Source: Endotrypanum monterogeii
Lineage: Eukaryota; Euglenozoa; Kinetoplastea; Trypanosomatida; Trypanosomatidae
NCBI GenBank assembly: GCA_000333855.2
Contig: CM007347.1
Location: 1-64,000, forward strand
DNA: 64,000 bases
Reading direction: 5' to 3'
Shown: positions 29,339 through 40,922 of the stretch, in pieces
How the letters are laid out: each line of letters starts with the position of its first letter
Position numbering within the stretch: the stretch's first letter is position 1
Position numbers and translations under genes: made by a program
The notes under the pieces: model-generated
Told to the model about the DNA's origin: nothing
Seen by the model: only the letters and a program-made list of their open reading frames with translations
The model's database searches: none

Positions 29339-30566
29339 AGTTTTAAGCGGAGAAACTAAAGAATGTCTGACACGAACGTCGACAATGGAGTCGTGAAGGA
29401 TGGGAAAAAAATACGGAGTGAATTCTCTACTGCACAGAAGCGAGAATGTAGATAATATGAAGTGCTACAAAAGCGCATGGGCGACGAATACAACAACTCA
29501 AAAGAAAATAAACATCACAGACGAGCTCGAACGGACGCACTCACAGATCGATGAGGGGACGAAACCCGCAGGGCCGGGGAAAGGAGGAAGCAATAACACG
29601 AGATTCAAGACAGAAATCGAACCCCTTCAGGATCAAATAGATGTGGTGCTTTTTTGAGTTAGCGGAGGGGGGGGCGGGTCATCGAGTATAGGAAACGACC
29701 AACGGAGCAGAACGGTAAGGCGGAAAGATATAAATGGGAGGAGAGCAGTAAAACAGTCAAGGAAGAAACATGTGTGCAGAAACGGCTACTGAAAGACGGA
29801 GAGACATGAGGCTGCTACCGAAAGCGATGGGATCAAGACGAAACATAGCAATCAAACAACGCGACGACCGCAATGCACCCACTGTAGTTTTATATCGCAC
29901 CTCGTCTATTTTAGAGGGAAGCGAAGGAGCTCCTGCATGTGCGACATGCACCCCGTATAGCTCACCCTTACCCGGTACAGACTAAGTATCACGTAAGACA
30001 CCGGAGTCTGACGAAAAAGGCGAGGAGACAACCTCAGCCCTCCTCCTCCCGCAAGGCCACACAATTGTGCACAGCAGACGGCAGATTTGAGAGCTAGACT
30101 GAGCCACCCGTCCACTCTTCCGATTTCATCAACTTTCCTACCCCCCCCTTTTTTTTGTCGTTGCACCACAGCTACAAGAAAAGGAGTGGATGAGAAGTAT
30201 GATGACGCAGGGGGGGGGGGGCGGGGCGGGGCGGGGGTAAGTCGCTTTCACGTGTTGGAGAGTTTCTCCTACCTCTGTTTTCGGTGTGTAGCTCCAGCAC
30301 ACCAAAACATATATTTCTCCCCCATTAAGAGACTCTAGAGCGTAGTAGCTGGGACCACTATTCGACACACAGGCCTTCACGATCTCCTTACAAAAATAGA
30401 AGACAGATGAAAGTAAAAACGAGGGAAAAAATCAAAACGGAGAAGAGGAAAAGAGGGGTAGAGTATTTGTCGTAGACGTACATGCCCATTACAGACTCCC
30501 ATACACACACACACACACGCACGCACAAACACAAACACAAACAGAAATAAATACACACACACAGAC

Positions 30567-30598
<32 letters not shown>

Positions 30599-31163
30599 AT
30601 ATATATAGCCCCCCAGACAAACATCCGAGTTGGGTGGTGTTCTTACTATAATGGAGCACGTTCTTTACCATTTTTTCCTCCACTCTTAACGTGTTTTTTT
30701 AATTTTTTCATTTGTTTTCATTTCATTTGTCTGTCTTAAGTCTTGTCGTCCCCGTAATCTGTGTCTATGCGAATGACATTTTTCCTCTTTTTTCCGTTTT
30801 CTCATTATATTTTTGTTTTTAAAGCAAAATTTTCAATTTCCCACCTATGTACACTGTCCTGTTCCCTCTGGCGTACGATTGCTCGATGTTCTGTACTAAC
30901 GTGAGGGCATGCGCGAATGTGCGCCGTATGGACTGCCCAAAGAAAAAAGATATAATCAAAGTAATCAGAGGGGGATAAAAATAAGACACAGACACATGCG
31001 CAAGTGGAAAACCAACGCAAGACGACTCATAAATAATAAATAATAAAAACACACTCATAGAAACAGACACACACACACACACACACACAGCCGAGGTAAA
31101 AAGCGCACGTACCGCTTTCCATTTTCTCTTATTTTTTTTTTTACGTATGCAACCACACTTTCA
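29339..31163. other. Intergenic region, 1.8 kb, TA/CA-rich
   Basis: Contains a G run at 30211-30236, CA-rich sequence at 30504-30563, a TA run at 30567-30606, T-rich sequence at 30660-30820 and a CA run at 31065-31090. No gene is supportable. The length is unusual compared with the 500-900 bp gaps to the left and may reflect long untranslated regions of the ZFP gene. Confidence 0.6.
30567..30606. repeat. TA microsatellite with one interruption
   Basis: About 40 bp of alternating TA with a single TTT interruption near 30585, next to CA-rich sequence. Self-complementary, so it may extrude a cruciform. Confidence 0.9.
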
Positions 31164-31511
31164 TTAAGCGCTGGCAGGCGCATCGTTGCGAGGTTGCATC
31201 GCGGGGTTGCGGAGCTCCGCAGATCCGTGAGCAAACGCACAGCGATCGCCCCATGCGCAGTTACCGTTCTTTTCCCAATAAATGCACATCTTTGACTTCA
31301 TCTTTGACCTATCAATACCTTGGCGGCCACCACGGAATCCCGTACCGCGGCCGCGGCTGTTGTTGTAGTACGGCTCGTAGGCGGTCGGCGGGATACTCCA
31401 GTGAGTAGTCTTCGTGTTGTGGTCGATGTAGTAGGGCTTTCCATCGGCCGTATACGACAGCTGCCAGCCAGGTGGCAGCATGGGCTGCTGACCGAAGTAT
31501 GCTTGCTGCAT
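31164..31511 (-). CDS. Small WW-CCCH RNA-binding protein, ZFP2/ZFP3 type
   Basis: A 115-residue protein. The WW domain spans ~12-41, with W16, the aromatic pair Y27-Y28, W38 and P41. An RGG-like stretch ([10 protein letters not shown]) lies at ~53-62. One CCCH zinc finger follows: C76-x8-C85-x5-C91-x3-H95. This order is that of the trypanosome ZFP2 and ZFP3 proteins, which bind mRNA, associate with translation and control differentiation and morphogenesis; their WW domains contact the proline-rich partner ZFP1. The protein is somewhat shorter than T. brucei ZFP2 and ZFP3. The sequence does not by itself tell ZFP2 from ZFP3. Confidence 0.92.
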   Translation of the reverse strand: MQQAYFGQQPMLPPGWQLSYTADGKPYYIDHNTKTTHWSIPPTAYEPYYNNSRGRGTGFRGGRQGIDRSKMKSKMCIYWEKNGNCAWGDRCAFAHGSAELRNPAMQPRNDAPASA

Positions 31512-32457
31512 TGTGATAGAAGTCGAGTTACCTTAAGGGATTATTACCTTACTCTGTGAAGAAATGGAGAGAAACGGGGGAGGGGGTTCGAGGCCCACAA
31601 TCCCAAGGAGGGGTGGAGGAGGGCCAGGGAAAAACAACGGTGCGTTGGGGTACGTGTAAGTTCATGTTTGGGGAGTGAGTGATGGGGAAAGGCACAAAAA
31701 CGATTACACAAGAGGAAAGAAAACAAAGGGGTTGATTCAGAGAAAGCTGATAAAAAAACTCAATTTGTGCACTTGGACGACAAAGGGTGGTATGTCAGTG
31801 ACGCCGATAGCTGGACTCACCACACACCTCCGCAGAAAGAACTACGCAATACCGAAAGCAGCACGCAGGATCCACGGAACAAGGACACAGTAGCTCACCC
31901 AAAAGGGGCCCGACGCCGGGGAAGAGAGGTGGAGCAAAGGACACCAGAAACATTTGCATTTTCCTTGGCGGCTCAGCTAGGAGGCAATGAGACACGAAAC
32001 TTCATTCTCAAGTCTCACACCACACCAGCCCTCGCCACATCTCAAGAGCTAGTGAATACCGGCACGCGTATGTGTTTGCCTCTTGTTCTCCCAAGAAGAA
32101 GAGGCATCTGGGGCGACAGCGGAAAAATTCTGCGCACTGCAAGCAGCAAGAGAAGTAAAGAAAACCCTATCAGACGCATGGAAAGCAAGAAATAGCCTTC
32201 AGAAAACCTGCGTGAGCAATTTTAAAAAATATGTAAGGGTTAAGCGGATGAAATCCCAAAAGATAGAACGTCAACACGAGCGTCAATATCTCCACATAGA
32301 ATCCTAGTATACATGGATGTCAGCCGGCAACCCTCCTTTCGTGTATTGGGCATGTTCGAAGGTTTGGAGTCAGTATGCCCAAAACGCACTGCGAGATCTC
32401 CATACCTGCTGTGCATACAAACAGGCGGATAAGAGAATACGTGACGGTCTGGATCCT
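31512..32457. other. Intergenic region
   Basis: About 950 bp. Purine-rich around 31560-31625 and 31675-31760, which is pyrimidine-rich on the sense strand and likely serves splicing of the ZFP-type mRNA. No gene seen. Confidence 0.55.
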
Positions 32458-33183
32458 TTAATAATATTTGTAAAGGCCTTTAGAAGGACGGCAACAGGAC
32501 ATGCTCTCCACGTAGCGAGCGTTCATATCATGACGATCAGCGAAGCTGTGCCTTGTCTCGAGTTTCGCGCTTCGGTTCGTCGCATAGGGTTTAACCTCGC
32601 CGAGCGTCCGACTGAGACTCAAGATAGACTCTTCAATACGCTTAGGGAGATGCAGCCGAGGGGTACACAGCGCCACCCGATGCTTCTCTGCCACCTTTTT
32701 TCGGGGATCCTCACTAGTCGTGGGGATGACATTAGGTGACTCGGCGGGCAAGGCCGAACCTGGAGCGTCGCTTTCTTGCGAACTTCTTAAGAACAAAGCG
32801 GTACTCGATTGGGTGCCATCTGTGCTCCTCAAGTCGTCGATTGTCTTGTATCGATTCGTAGCGGTGGTGAGGTAAAGGGGCTTGCAAGTCGTATCCCGCC
32901 GTGTAGTATTCACGTGCGGAAGCACCCGACCGCGTGTCGATGGTAGAGCGCCCCCAAATGCCTCGTCACTTGCGCGAATGGACGCGATAGATTTTAATAC
33001 CTCCATGCGTCGTTTAGCGAAGACTGCTTTGTCGCTCTCCTGTGAGAACCGTACTTCGTATGGGATGAAGGAACTCCGCTCCACGTGACCTCTCAACTCG
33101 GATAACATACTCGCGGGCACATACGGAGAAACACTGTTGGTTGCACCTGCAACAACTATGTGTTCGTCCTGTGCCACGGACAT
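32458..33183 (-). CDS. Hypothetical protein, Ser/Arg-rich
   Basis: A 241-residue protein with no recognised domain. It is hydrophilic, with many Ser, Thr, Arg and charged residues, no membrane segment, and a helical N-terminal third (KAVFAKRRMEVLKSIASIR). The rest looks disordered, with scattered basic motifs. The C-terminus CCRPSKGLYKYY has two adjacent cysteines. Composition and orientation support a real gene, perhaps a cytoskeletal or structural protein. Function unknown. Confidence 0.65.
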   Translation of the reverse strand: MSVAQDEHIVVAGATNSVSPYVPASMLSELRGHVERSSFIPYEVRFSQESDKAVFAKRRMEVLKSIASIRASDEAFGGALPSTRGRVLPHVNTTRRDTTCKPLYLTTATNRYKTIDDLRSTDGTQSSTALFLRSSQESDAPGSALPAESPNVIPTTSEDPRKKVAEKHRVALCTPRLHLPKRIEESILSLSRTLGEVKPYATNRSAKLETRHSFADRHDMNARYVESMSCCRPSKGLYKYY

Positions 33184-33951
33184 TAGAATGATGCCCAGTG
33201 TCTGCGACCAATAGATGTGAAGAAGCTAACAACGAAAACGGGGGATAAGAGATGTTCAGGATGTACTTGTTACGAAGAGAGAAGTGAAAGTTGACCTGCA
33301 AACTCCCGCACACACGCACACGTCATTCTCTAGACAGTAACAACACCCGAAAGCGGGCTAGAAAAATGAGAGCAGACGCCGCATCATCAGCGTGAATCTA
33401 GTGTGTATGTTCGTGTGTACTTGTACGCGAAGAGACAGCGACGTGATTACATAGGATATAATCGGATATGTGTGTGTGTGTTTCTTTTGTGCACTGTATT
33501 CAATCATTTACTATTCAGCATCTCTCGCTGTGGACAAACCCGTTTGAGGTTTGAGTCCATGTCGAAGCTTGATGGAATAACTGTGTACTTTTTTGGTCTC
33601 TGAGACCTTTCCTTGGATTACTTGGTGCGTGCGTGCGTGTGTTGTGTATTGTTTATCAGGAATAGTGATGATGGTGATCGTACTGGTGATCTCAGCTCTT
33701 TCGCTGCTAAGTGGACAACTCGGGGGGAAGTGGCAGGGGAACACGAAAAGAAACAAATGAAATCAGGCAAGCACATGCGCCGTAGACAGGAGAACAACAA
33801 AGGAGCACAAAAAAAAAAAGGACGGCAAAAAAAAAGAAATGAGGACCCCTGGCAAGATACGCTCTCGCTCGATTGGGAGTGAAAGACGACTACACCAGCC
33901 GAAACAAATAAACCCAATGAAAACAGTCGAACATATAAACCTATTACGAGA

Positions 33952-34057
<106 letters not shown>

Positions 34058-34489
34058 AGGAGGGATTTTATGGGTATCCTTTGAACACAACACCTAAACA
34101 CATACAGACATAAAATAACGCCTCCGAGAGACACTTCACGAAAGAAAAACAAACACACAAACAAAAAACAACCCAAGGTCACGACAGAGCTGCCAAATGG
34201 GGTGCTGCGCAAGACCGCAAGATGGGGGATTGGGGAAGTGTAAGAGTGAGACATCAACGAAGGAGTTAGTGATGGAGAAAAGACGGAATGAACATACGTG
34301 CTCCGAAGAATGTGAGTAACGAGGAAATAGGGAGGGCCAAGACGTACTACAAAGTGCATCTCATGTCAATCTTGCTACATCGCTGGAGGGAAAAACCGGC
34401 GACGATATAAACTGGGGAATTAGCCTTTCTCTGTGTTAACGCATATATCTGCAGTCCAGCTTGCATATCAACTATTCTCACTAAAGCAG

Positions 34490-34524
<35 letters not shown>

Positions 34525-34536
34525 CACACACACACA
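34490..34536. repeat. CA/TA microsatellite
   Basis: A CA run of about 28 bp, a short TATATA interruption, then more CA. It lies about 440 bp from the TG run in the opposite dinucleotide phase. Confidence 0.85.
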
Positions 34537-34996
34537 GTCAAACATACAAAAAAAACAGCAAACTAACGAAAGCGCAACTATGGCAAACACCGGCATTTTT
34601 TTTAAGGGAGGAGGGAAGCTATGTCACTCACACAACAACAACAACAACAACAAGAGCACCAATAATAGTAATAACAGGAATGGAATAGAAGTGCAAAGGC
34701 GAGGGAACACAAATTCAGAACGTAAAACAGGGTGGAGAGCAACACTTGAACAAATTCACAGCGTTTACATAACAGAAGCAAAAAAAAAGAGGAAAATAAG
34801 GCATTTCGACCACACACACAGACTTTGACACGGCTCTTTCGATCACACATACGAAGCATGGTCCTCAGAAGACAGATACCACCCCTGCGTATACACGCGG
34901 AGAAAGAGAACAACCATTCGCCTTGTTGGGCTGCTTTCTTTCCTCAGGCCTTTCGTAGTGCATCTTTTCTTGGCTTCCGAACATCAGGACTCGGAA

Positions 34997-35656
34997 TCAA
35001 TTCTGCAGCATCAAATGTGTGAGGGTCGCGGTTGTGTCCTTCGTCGAAACCCTCAGAGGAAACGCTAGCGCTGGAGGCAGGTTCAGCTCTAAGTACGGCT
35101 CCGGCGGATTATACTTGGGAGGCGCTGGCAACTTTCCCATCGGCACCATCTGTGGTGAAGCTGAGGCAGAACCACCCATCGAGGGCGGCTGGTGCTTTGC
35201 TGTCTTGGTCGGGCCGAATACCCTACTTTGGGTGGCATTCGGACTGCTGAGCATCATGGGAAGAGAAGCTCCAGCTGCTTTCAGTGGTTGACTAGGTGTG
35301 CCTGTCACCATCTGAGTCTGAGGAGGTGCAACTGTCTTTTGCGCATTATGAACGTTTGGATTAAGGATGAACCCAAGCCCGTTAACGTCCAGGTGTCGCT
35401 CGTCGGGCAGCTCGTGAAGATATGGACAGTTTGCGCCACGCAGACACCCGCCGTTCACAAAATACTTGCACACCTCTTGGGTACGATCATGTGAGGGGAC
35501 TGCACCGGGAACTACACTATTTACTGCACTGCCTGTCTGCAGTGACATCATCGCTTGCTTCGCCCCCGATGGCATGAAGACATATCCGCCGGGTGCACCA
35601 GCTGGTGGTCGTGTACCATTCACCGATGGAACCGGACTCGAAGACAAATTCCACAT
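34997..35656 (-). CDS. CCCH zinc-finger protein
   Basis: A 219-residue protein from the ATG at 35656; the longer frame to 35698 starts with TTG. One CCCH finger near the N-terminus: C63-x7-C71-x5-C77-x3-H81. It is followed directly by DVNGLGFILNPNVHN, a conserved-looking linker. The rest is Pro/Ser/Met-rich and probably disordered, with proline motifs such as PAPPKYNPPEPYLELNLPP that could bind WW domains, an interesting thought given the WW-CCCH gene 3.5 kb away. Kinetoplastid CCCH proteins regulate mRNA stability and translation. The exact family member was not identified. Confidence 0.87.
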   Translation of the reverse strand: MWNLSSSPVPSVNGTRPPAGAPGGYVFMPSGAKQAMMSLQTGSAVNSVVPGAVPSHDRTQEVCKYFVNGGCLRGANCPYLHELPDERHLDVNGLGFILNPNVHNAQKTVAPPQTQMVTGTPSQPLKAAGASLPMMLSSPNATQSRVFGPTKTAKHQPPSMGGSASASPQMVPMGKLPAPPKYNPPEPYLELNLPPALAFPLRVSTKDTTATLTHLMLQN

Positions 35657-37180
35657 CTTCCCTCTAAAATACGAGAGGAAGACGGCTGTCAATACCAACG
35701 AAAATAGATAAATATTAATAATAAAAAAAACGACTCAGGCTGCTCGCAACAAGCGAAGCAGAAGCCAGTGTGAAGGGGGTAAGCGGTGGCTGCGTGTCGT
35801 GAGAATCGAAAGCGATGGATGGGGGAAAGGAATGGGGGGAATGAGGCAAAATAGAGAATATGAGGAATGCAGCCCATAATGTAAAACAAAAAGAATGTAT
35901 TTTTTCAAGTGAACCCTGCTGCGTAGGGCCTGGCTGCAGGATGAGGGAGAGCGCGAACTCACAATCGACTTGGATTATTTCCTTTTTTTTTCTTTCTCCA
36001 AGTTGCGGAAACAAATGACGGCTGATCTAAACATGCGCTTTGCAGGAGCAGTAACACATGCAGAGGAGAGACCTTCAATCACGTGGAGATGATAGTGCAA
36101 GTTCCCCTATTCCTTTGCAGTCTTCGTTGAAGAATGACTTAGCATAGCCGATTCCTTTTCGCTACTGACATCGCAGTCCTTCTTCTTATCACATGAATCA
36201 CAATTAAGATGAGAATGCTTTATGCGCAGTTTTTGTGGCCGTTACTGGCTGGTCTGTAAGCTGACCCCCCCCTTGCCCCCCCCCCCTTTCGCACACTTTA
36301 TGAGCGCTCGTGGGGGTGAGAGGAGATTGGAGATCGAGCAAAATTTGGCGCAAGATCGTACAGTTGAAAAACACAGAGAGAGAGCGAGCGAAAGAAGCTG
36401 GCCAGGCCTGGGAGGGGGAGGGGGGACGCAGTCGTCGCCTTCACTTTGTTGTGGTTAGCGTCACTCCAAAGGCGCACGCGCGTGGAGGGATGATCTCCTT
36501 TTTTGCATGTAAGAAGCAATCCTGCGACAACCTGCGCAGATGGAAGGCGATATGTTTAGAGGCGCGAAAATGTATCGAAAGACTCCAAATATTGTTAGAC
36601 GAACATGAAGTCAAGCACAGCGGAAAAGGCAAGTCCACACGGTAAGCCCTTCATGCACTTTTATGTTTCGTGCAGTTGTTCAGTCCTCAGCGGACGTCAA
36701 GATGGGGGTTACAACCCTCAGGAGCCCCCCTTACCGACCCCTCAAACCGCATACATCTGAACGAGTTAAGAGAGGGCAGCACCTGTGATGCTCGCATAAC
36801 ACACAACAGACGTAGCGGTAACATATAAATATTGCCTCGCAAAATGCAACCGATGAGTTTTCTTTTGTGGGAAGGAGAACGTTGCTCCTCCACCTTTGCG
36901 CTTCGTAAAGTGAACCTGCGCGAAAACCAGGGCCGCCCCTCCACCCCCCCCTCAAAAAAAAAAAAAACACAACGCAATGGAATGGAATTAACAGACACGC
37001 TCTCACACACAGGCATACACAAGACTCATGTACGCCATCCCATCAACAGCTGAGGATGCCAGTCATACACGGGAGCCGCTCAGAGGGAAAACAGAAAAAC
37101 TGTTGATATCATCTCCAAAGGCTTCGATAATCCTCCGATCTCTAGTCCAGAGGTTTCACATAGTCCATGCCACTTGCCCG
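35657..37180. other. Intergenic region, 1.5 kb
   Basis: Contains C-rich runs at 36265-36288, a purine-rich stretch at 36376-36426 and an A13 run near 36955. Open frames on the plus strand here lack domain content and oppose the gene array. No gene supported. Confidence 0.6.
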
Positions 37181-38176
37181 TCACAAGCTACGGTGCTTCT
37201 CCTTTGTCCGCTCCACAATAAAACGGCGGATATACATCATAACAGGAATCATAACGGCCACAAAAATAACGGTAACGGCGCCCACTGCACGACTCTTGCA
37301 CTTGACACAGGTGCATTCGAACCCCCAGCGCCTCTTCATAGCCAATGCCAGACGGGAAAGTGGGAGGTTGTTACCCGGCATGTAGTTGATGAAGAGTTCT
37401 TCGCCCTCCCGGATGGGTCGCACCGCACGAGCGCTAAGAAAAAAATTGCTTTTGAGAGTGTTGTACGTAATGGAGAGCTCCACATTCGGCTCGCAACTGT
37501 GGTTCAGGTATGAGGCTTCGGGGAAGAGGCATATGCCTCGGCGGCCGCGGTAGTCCACCTCAAATCGGTTAAACTCGATGATGAGAGGAAGCTTCTGCAG
37601 ATCGTATGAAGAGAACTCGCCGCTCATCAGACAGCTGGATCCGTTCCGGAAGACTCCGTCAGCTCCAGGGGCGCGAACGTCCTCCGCAAACTCGAAAACG
37701 TCGCGCTCGCGAGTAAAGTATGAAAACCCGCCGGACATGAGTGATAAGATGCGGTGCTTGACGTACTGCTGATCCTGCGGTGTTCCGTGCACAACTTTGC
37801 TAAATATCTCCTTTGTCATGATAAGCACCTGTTCTCGGAGTGGCTGGGCATCGCTCTCTCCAATGTACATGCAATAGGCAGGCAGATTCATGATTTCACG
37901 GCCGTAACTGATCTCCCTCTCCGCGAACACACCGCGCGCAAAGGCGCCGCCGAAGCTGGCGTTCATATCGATCTTCACATCCGTTGTCACAAACCCGCCA
38001 GGAGGGACATCGATCTTGCCCTGAACGGACGAGACTCTTGCAAAGCCACGTGCAGGGACAACAAGTGAACCTCCGTGTGAAGAAGAAACTACGGTGCTCA
38101 GTGGCAAGCGTGCACCTGAAGCGAGTGCAGACCAACAGCGAAGCGGCCCCGTGGCCACGCGAGGGCGGGCACGCAT
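37181..38176 (-). CDS. SET-domain protein with C-terminal membrane anchor
   Basis: A 331-residue protein from the ATG at 38176; the longer frame begins with TTG. The first ~45 residues are Arg/Ser/Ala-rich like a mitochondrial presequence. The SET domain starts near 75 (GGAFARGVFAERE). Catalytic motifs are NHSCEPN at 225-231 and EELFINYMP near 259-267 with Tyr265, and post-SET cysteines are C288, C290 and C293. The long insert between the SET halves is SMYD-like. A transmembrane segment (~298-315) and basic tail follow. All catalytic elements are present, so an active protein-lysine methyltransferase tethered to a membrane, perhaps mitochondrial, is inferred. Substrate unknown. A strong splice acceptor lies at 38273-38274. 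Confidence 0.88.
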   Translation of the reverse strand: MRARPRVATGPLRCWSALASGARLPLSTVVSSSHGGSLVVPARGFARVSSVQGKIDVPPGGFVTTDVKIDMNASFGGAFARGVFAEREISYGREIMNLPAYCMYIGESDAQPLREQVLIMTKEIFSKVVHGTPQDQQYVKHRILSLMSGGFSYFTRERDVFEFAEDVRAPGADGVFRNGSSCLMSGEFSSYDLQKLPLIIEFNRFEVDYRGRRGICLFPEASYLNHSCEPNVELSITYNTLKSNFFLSARAVRPIREGEELFINYMPGNNLPLSRLALAMKRRWGFECTCVKCKSRAVGAVTVIFVAVMIPVMMYIRRFIVERTKEKHRSL

Positions 38177-38272
38177 CACGAGCAGTGCAAAAGCCGCACC
38201 GCGAGTGTGGTCGCGGAACCTAGTTCTCTCCGCTGTTGGAGGACGGATCCCAATCACGAGACAATGCAACCG

Positions 38273-38274
38273 CT
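38273..38274 (-). promoter_or_regulatory. Predicted spliced-leader acceptor for the SET-TM gene
   Basis: On the sense strand a T9 plus C/T-rich tract leads to TTAACAG, giving a 96-nt 5' untranslated region before the ATG at 38176. Prediction only. Confidence 0.5.
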
Positions 38275-39030
38275 GTTAAGACCGAGGAACGGAAAAAAAA
38301 ATGCGAAGGCGGTCAGGCGGGCACCACTCACGTACTCGCAAGAACCTGCGTGTACTTGCGTAGGTATGCAAGCGAGTTCACGCTAATGTGGGACTGGGCA
38401 TGAACCCTAAAATGTTTGCCGTATGATAACACCATGAATGTGGAGCGTTCAAAGCAGCCACAGCAGCCACGAGAAGCGAAAAAAAATCATTTGTGAAAAT
38501 AATTTGAGCATTAAAACACGAGAAGGGGCAAAGCGACTATACTTTTTTTTTTGAGGGTAGAGTCTTTCCTTCAGTTTGTCCTGCTAGTGCAAGTCGACAA
38601 ATGCAACTGGTGGATACAAAGGTGGCTCGCAGGCGACGCTGCATGGATGACTTCGCAGGTCCTTGACTCCGAATCGATTGGCAGGGAAAACATCTGTCTT
38701 GTAGGGGGTCCCCACTCGAAAATATCGAGTAGTTAGACGCATAAGAGTGTTTTGATCCAAAACGCCCACGTGCACCCCTCGCAGCCCCACTTCCACATGC
38801 CACAGAGAGGCATATCAGCATATTTTTGTTTTTTTTCTAAAGATGATCACCGTGCCCAACCCTGTAAGAAACTTAGCTCCCCTCAGAATCCAGAATCACC
38901 ACTCCACACACTTGCCTTGTCCATTGAGCTTTTCATACGAGGCGCTAGAGAACACACCCACTTTTCGTTGTCGGTGAATATAGAAATGCTCCTTAATCAC
39001 ATGAAAGGTCCGTGTATCTCAGACTCTACG

Positions 39031-39255
39031 CACACACGATCCGCAAAAAGGCGGCCTCGCGTGTAAGCGATGGAGATGTCTCCCCTGCCGCAGGTCACTC
39101 CGACACAGCAATCCTTCAAGACACCAGCGCCAAGACAGCCAGCAATCTGTTGCACCGACCCCCCCCGCTTGGTGAGCACCTGCCATTCCCACCGGCGGAG
39201 GCCCTACGCGACTCGCAGCGGAAGTGTGACATATGCGTGGATTCATCATACAGAC
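39031..39255 (+). repeat. Dispersed 226-bp repeat, copy B
   Basis: A 225-bp direct copy of 26892-27117 with three substitutions and an 8-C instead of a 9-C run. Both copies lie in intergenic DNA and in the same orientation relative to transcription. The near identity suggests recent duplication, gene conversion or selection on an RNA element in the 3' untranslated region. Confidence 0.9.
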
Positions 39256-39506
39256 GGCATGAGTCTGCGATATCGAAACGATGCGACTCTCAAGTGATCA
39301 GAGCCGTGTATCCTTGAGTGGTGAAGCGCACCCAAAACACGTTGCATTACGAACATGCAGACGTCCTTATGTGGCGCACACATATGCCCATCGTTAAAGC
39401 CTCGCTTCTCACAAGAGCAGTGAGAACACAAGGTGATCGTCAGAGACCCCCGGGGGCAGCGATGCAGAAGACAGCCTCCGTGAATCTCTCCTCGACCTCA
39501 TCTCGC

Positions 39507-40922
39507 TCACTGAGACTTGAGCAATATGGCAGTGTTGTGCTCCACAACGACAGCAGAAAACGGCCTCCCATTCAAAGTGCAGAAGAAATGTCGTGGGGAA
39601 GCCATCAGCCCCCCTGCGTGATAGCGGTCGGCGTCTGGGGCCCGCAAGCGAATTACAGCGCGATGAACGGATAGTCGCATCGTCTCTGCATCCAGGAAAA
39701 TGAGCGCACCGCTCTCGAGCAGTAGCACGACCGTCCACGAAAACGACAGGACTAGGTGGACTTCGCGGATGGGAATATCCTCTGTGCAGTAGGTCTGCAT
39801 CGTGGGAGTTACTCCAACAGTGAGGAGCGCCTCACTACGATGGCGCTTCAGCTCTTGAAGATCTGAGCAGGTATTATACTGTAGCGTCACATAAAACGAT
39901 GCGGCGAGATTGTGATCCAGTACGACAACGACGAGGCCAGAGGAAGCACTGTCTGCCGCCTCCACGGCGCCTGAGTGGCTCACTGTGGCATTTGTTACCG
40001 CACCCGAGGCGCAGTAGCGCAGTAGACGACACTCGCCAATTACTTTCATGTCCACCGCATCCAAGAACTGAACTGTGCTGTTCGACCACACACACACCAA
40101 TATGTCAGTTGACCACCACGAGCAGTGGCATAACTCGACTGGAAGATCGAAGTGCGGATCTCCACTGGCGGCAGGGGGAACAAGAAAGTTCCAATCTTTT
40201 CCTACGGTATAGTTAGTCTGGAGAGTCGCAGAAGCGTCTGGCGATGTAGCGACGGCTACACAGTAGCCAACAGATCGCATGCCCAGCGCAGCCGAGGACT
40301 CCTGCTCAATGCAGAGAAGTATCAATATGTTATTGCCTTTAGAATTGAAGTGAACAGACGAATGCAACACCGCACCAGCCGACACTATCGGGTAGGACAT
40401 CACCTTGGCCAAATCATTGCGCGAAACCTTTTTCCGCTCCAGCACGGTCGACATATCCATCGGACACACATACACGGTGTTGTCAAGCGTTATGCACAAC
40501 AGTGTTTGCGCAGCAGCTGAGCGGGTACCGACTGGAACTGTGTACGTTCCCACAGCAACGAGCTGCTGTGAAAGATACGAGTCGCGAGCGTTTCCGTGCG
40601 ATTGGCCTCCACGATCGCTATCGCGCTGCGAACCACGAGAATCTCGATCCACCTCAAAAAGGTATATTTTGGAGAGGTTTGATGTGTTAAGAAGACACAC
40701 ACTTCCGTTGCTGAGTCCGCAGCAAAGATAAGCGGGTTGCGCAACTGACACACCCATGATCCATGTGCAGTCCGACACAAAGACGGAGTTCGAGGTCGAG
40801 GAAGAAGTCACCTTCCGTTCTATTTCACCTCTCACGTAGCGTGTGATCGACTTTTCTGTCATGTCGCGACGCGATCTGTGGTCCTCCGACTCGACATCGA
40901 TCTTCCACTGGTCCTGCATCAT
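39507..40922 (-). CDS. Hypothetical protein, beta-propeller-like
   Basis: A 471-residue protein from the ATG at 40922, or 470 from the adjacent ATG. The frame reaches 41204, but the added part is Cys/Ser/Phe-rich and looks like untranslated sequence. From ~45 on it shows repeated short hydrophobic strands separated by polar turns (CCGLSNGSVCLLNT, LVCVWSNSTVQFLDA, VVLLLESGALIFLDA), the pattern of a WD40-type or similar propeller without canonical WD dipeptides. No membrane segment. Possible relatives include scaffolding propellers of trafficking or cilium complexes, but no family was identified. Confidence 0.75.
   Translation of the reverse strand: MMQDQWKIDVESEDHRSRRDMTEKSITRYVRGEIERKVTSSSTSNSVFVSDCTWIMGVSVAQPAYLCCGLSNGSVCLLNTSNLSKIYLFEVDRDSRGSQRDSDRGGQSHGNARDSYLSQQLVAVGTYTVPVGTRSAAAQTLLCITLDNTVYVCPMDMSTVLERKKVSRNDLAKVMSYPIVSAGAVLHSSVHFNSKGNNILILLCIEQESSAALGMRSVGYCVAVATSPDASATLQTNYTVGKDWNFLVPPAASGDPHFDLPVELCHCSWWSTDILVCVWSNSTVQFLDAVDMKVIGECRLLRYCASGAVTNATVSHSGAVEAADSASSGLVVVVLDHNLAASFYVTLQYNTCSDLQELKRHRSEALLTVGVTPTMQTYCTEDIPIREVHLVLSFSWTVVLLLESGALIFLDAETMRLSVHRAVIRLRAPDADRYHAGGLMASPRHFFCTLNGRPFSAVVVEHNTAILLKSQ

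Larger units (their letters stand above)
38177..39506. other. Intergenic region holding copy B of the 226-bp repeat
   Basis: About 1.3 kb without a gene. Copy B of the repeat lies at 39031-39255. Poly-T runs occur near 38542 and 38829. Nothing else recognised. Confidence 0.6.

Noticed and set aside
36310..36645. A 111-codon plus-strand open frame
   Set aside because: It opposes the direction of the whole array, has no domain, and includes purine-run-encoded charged residues.
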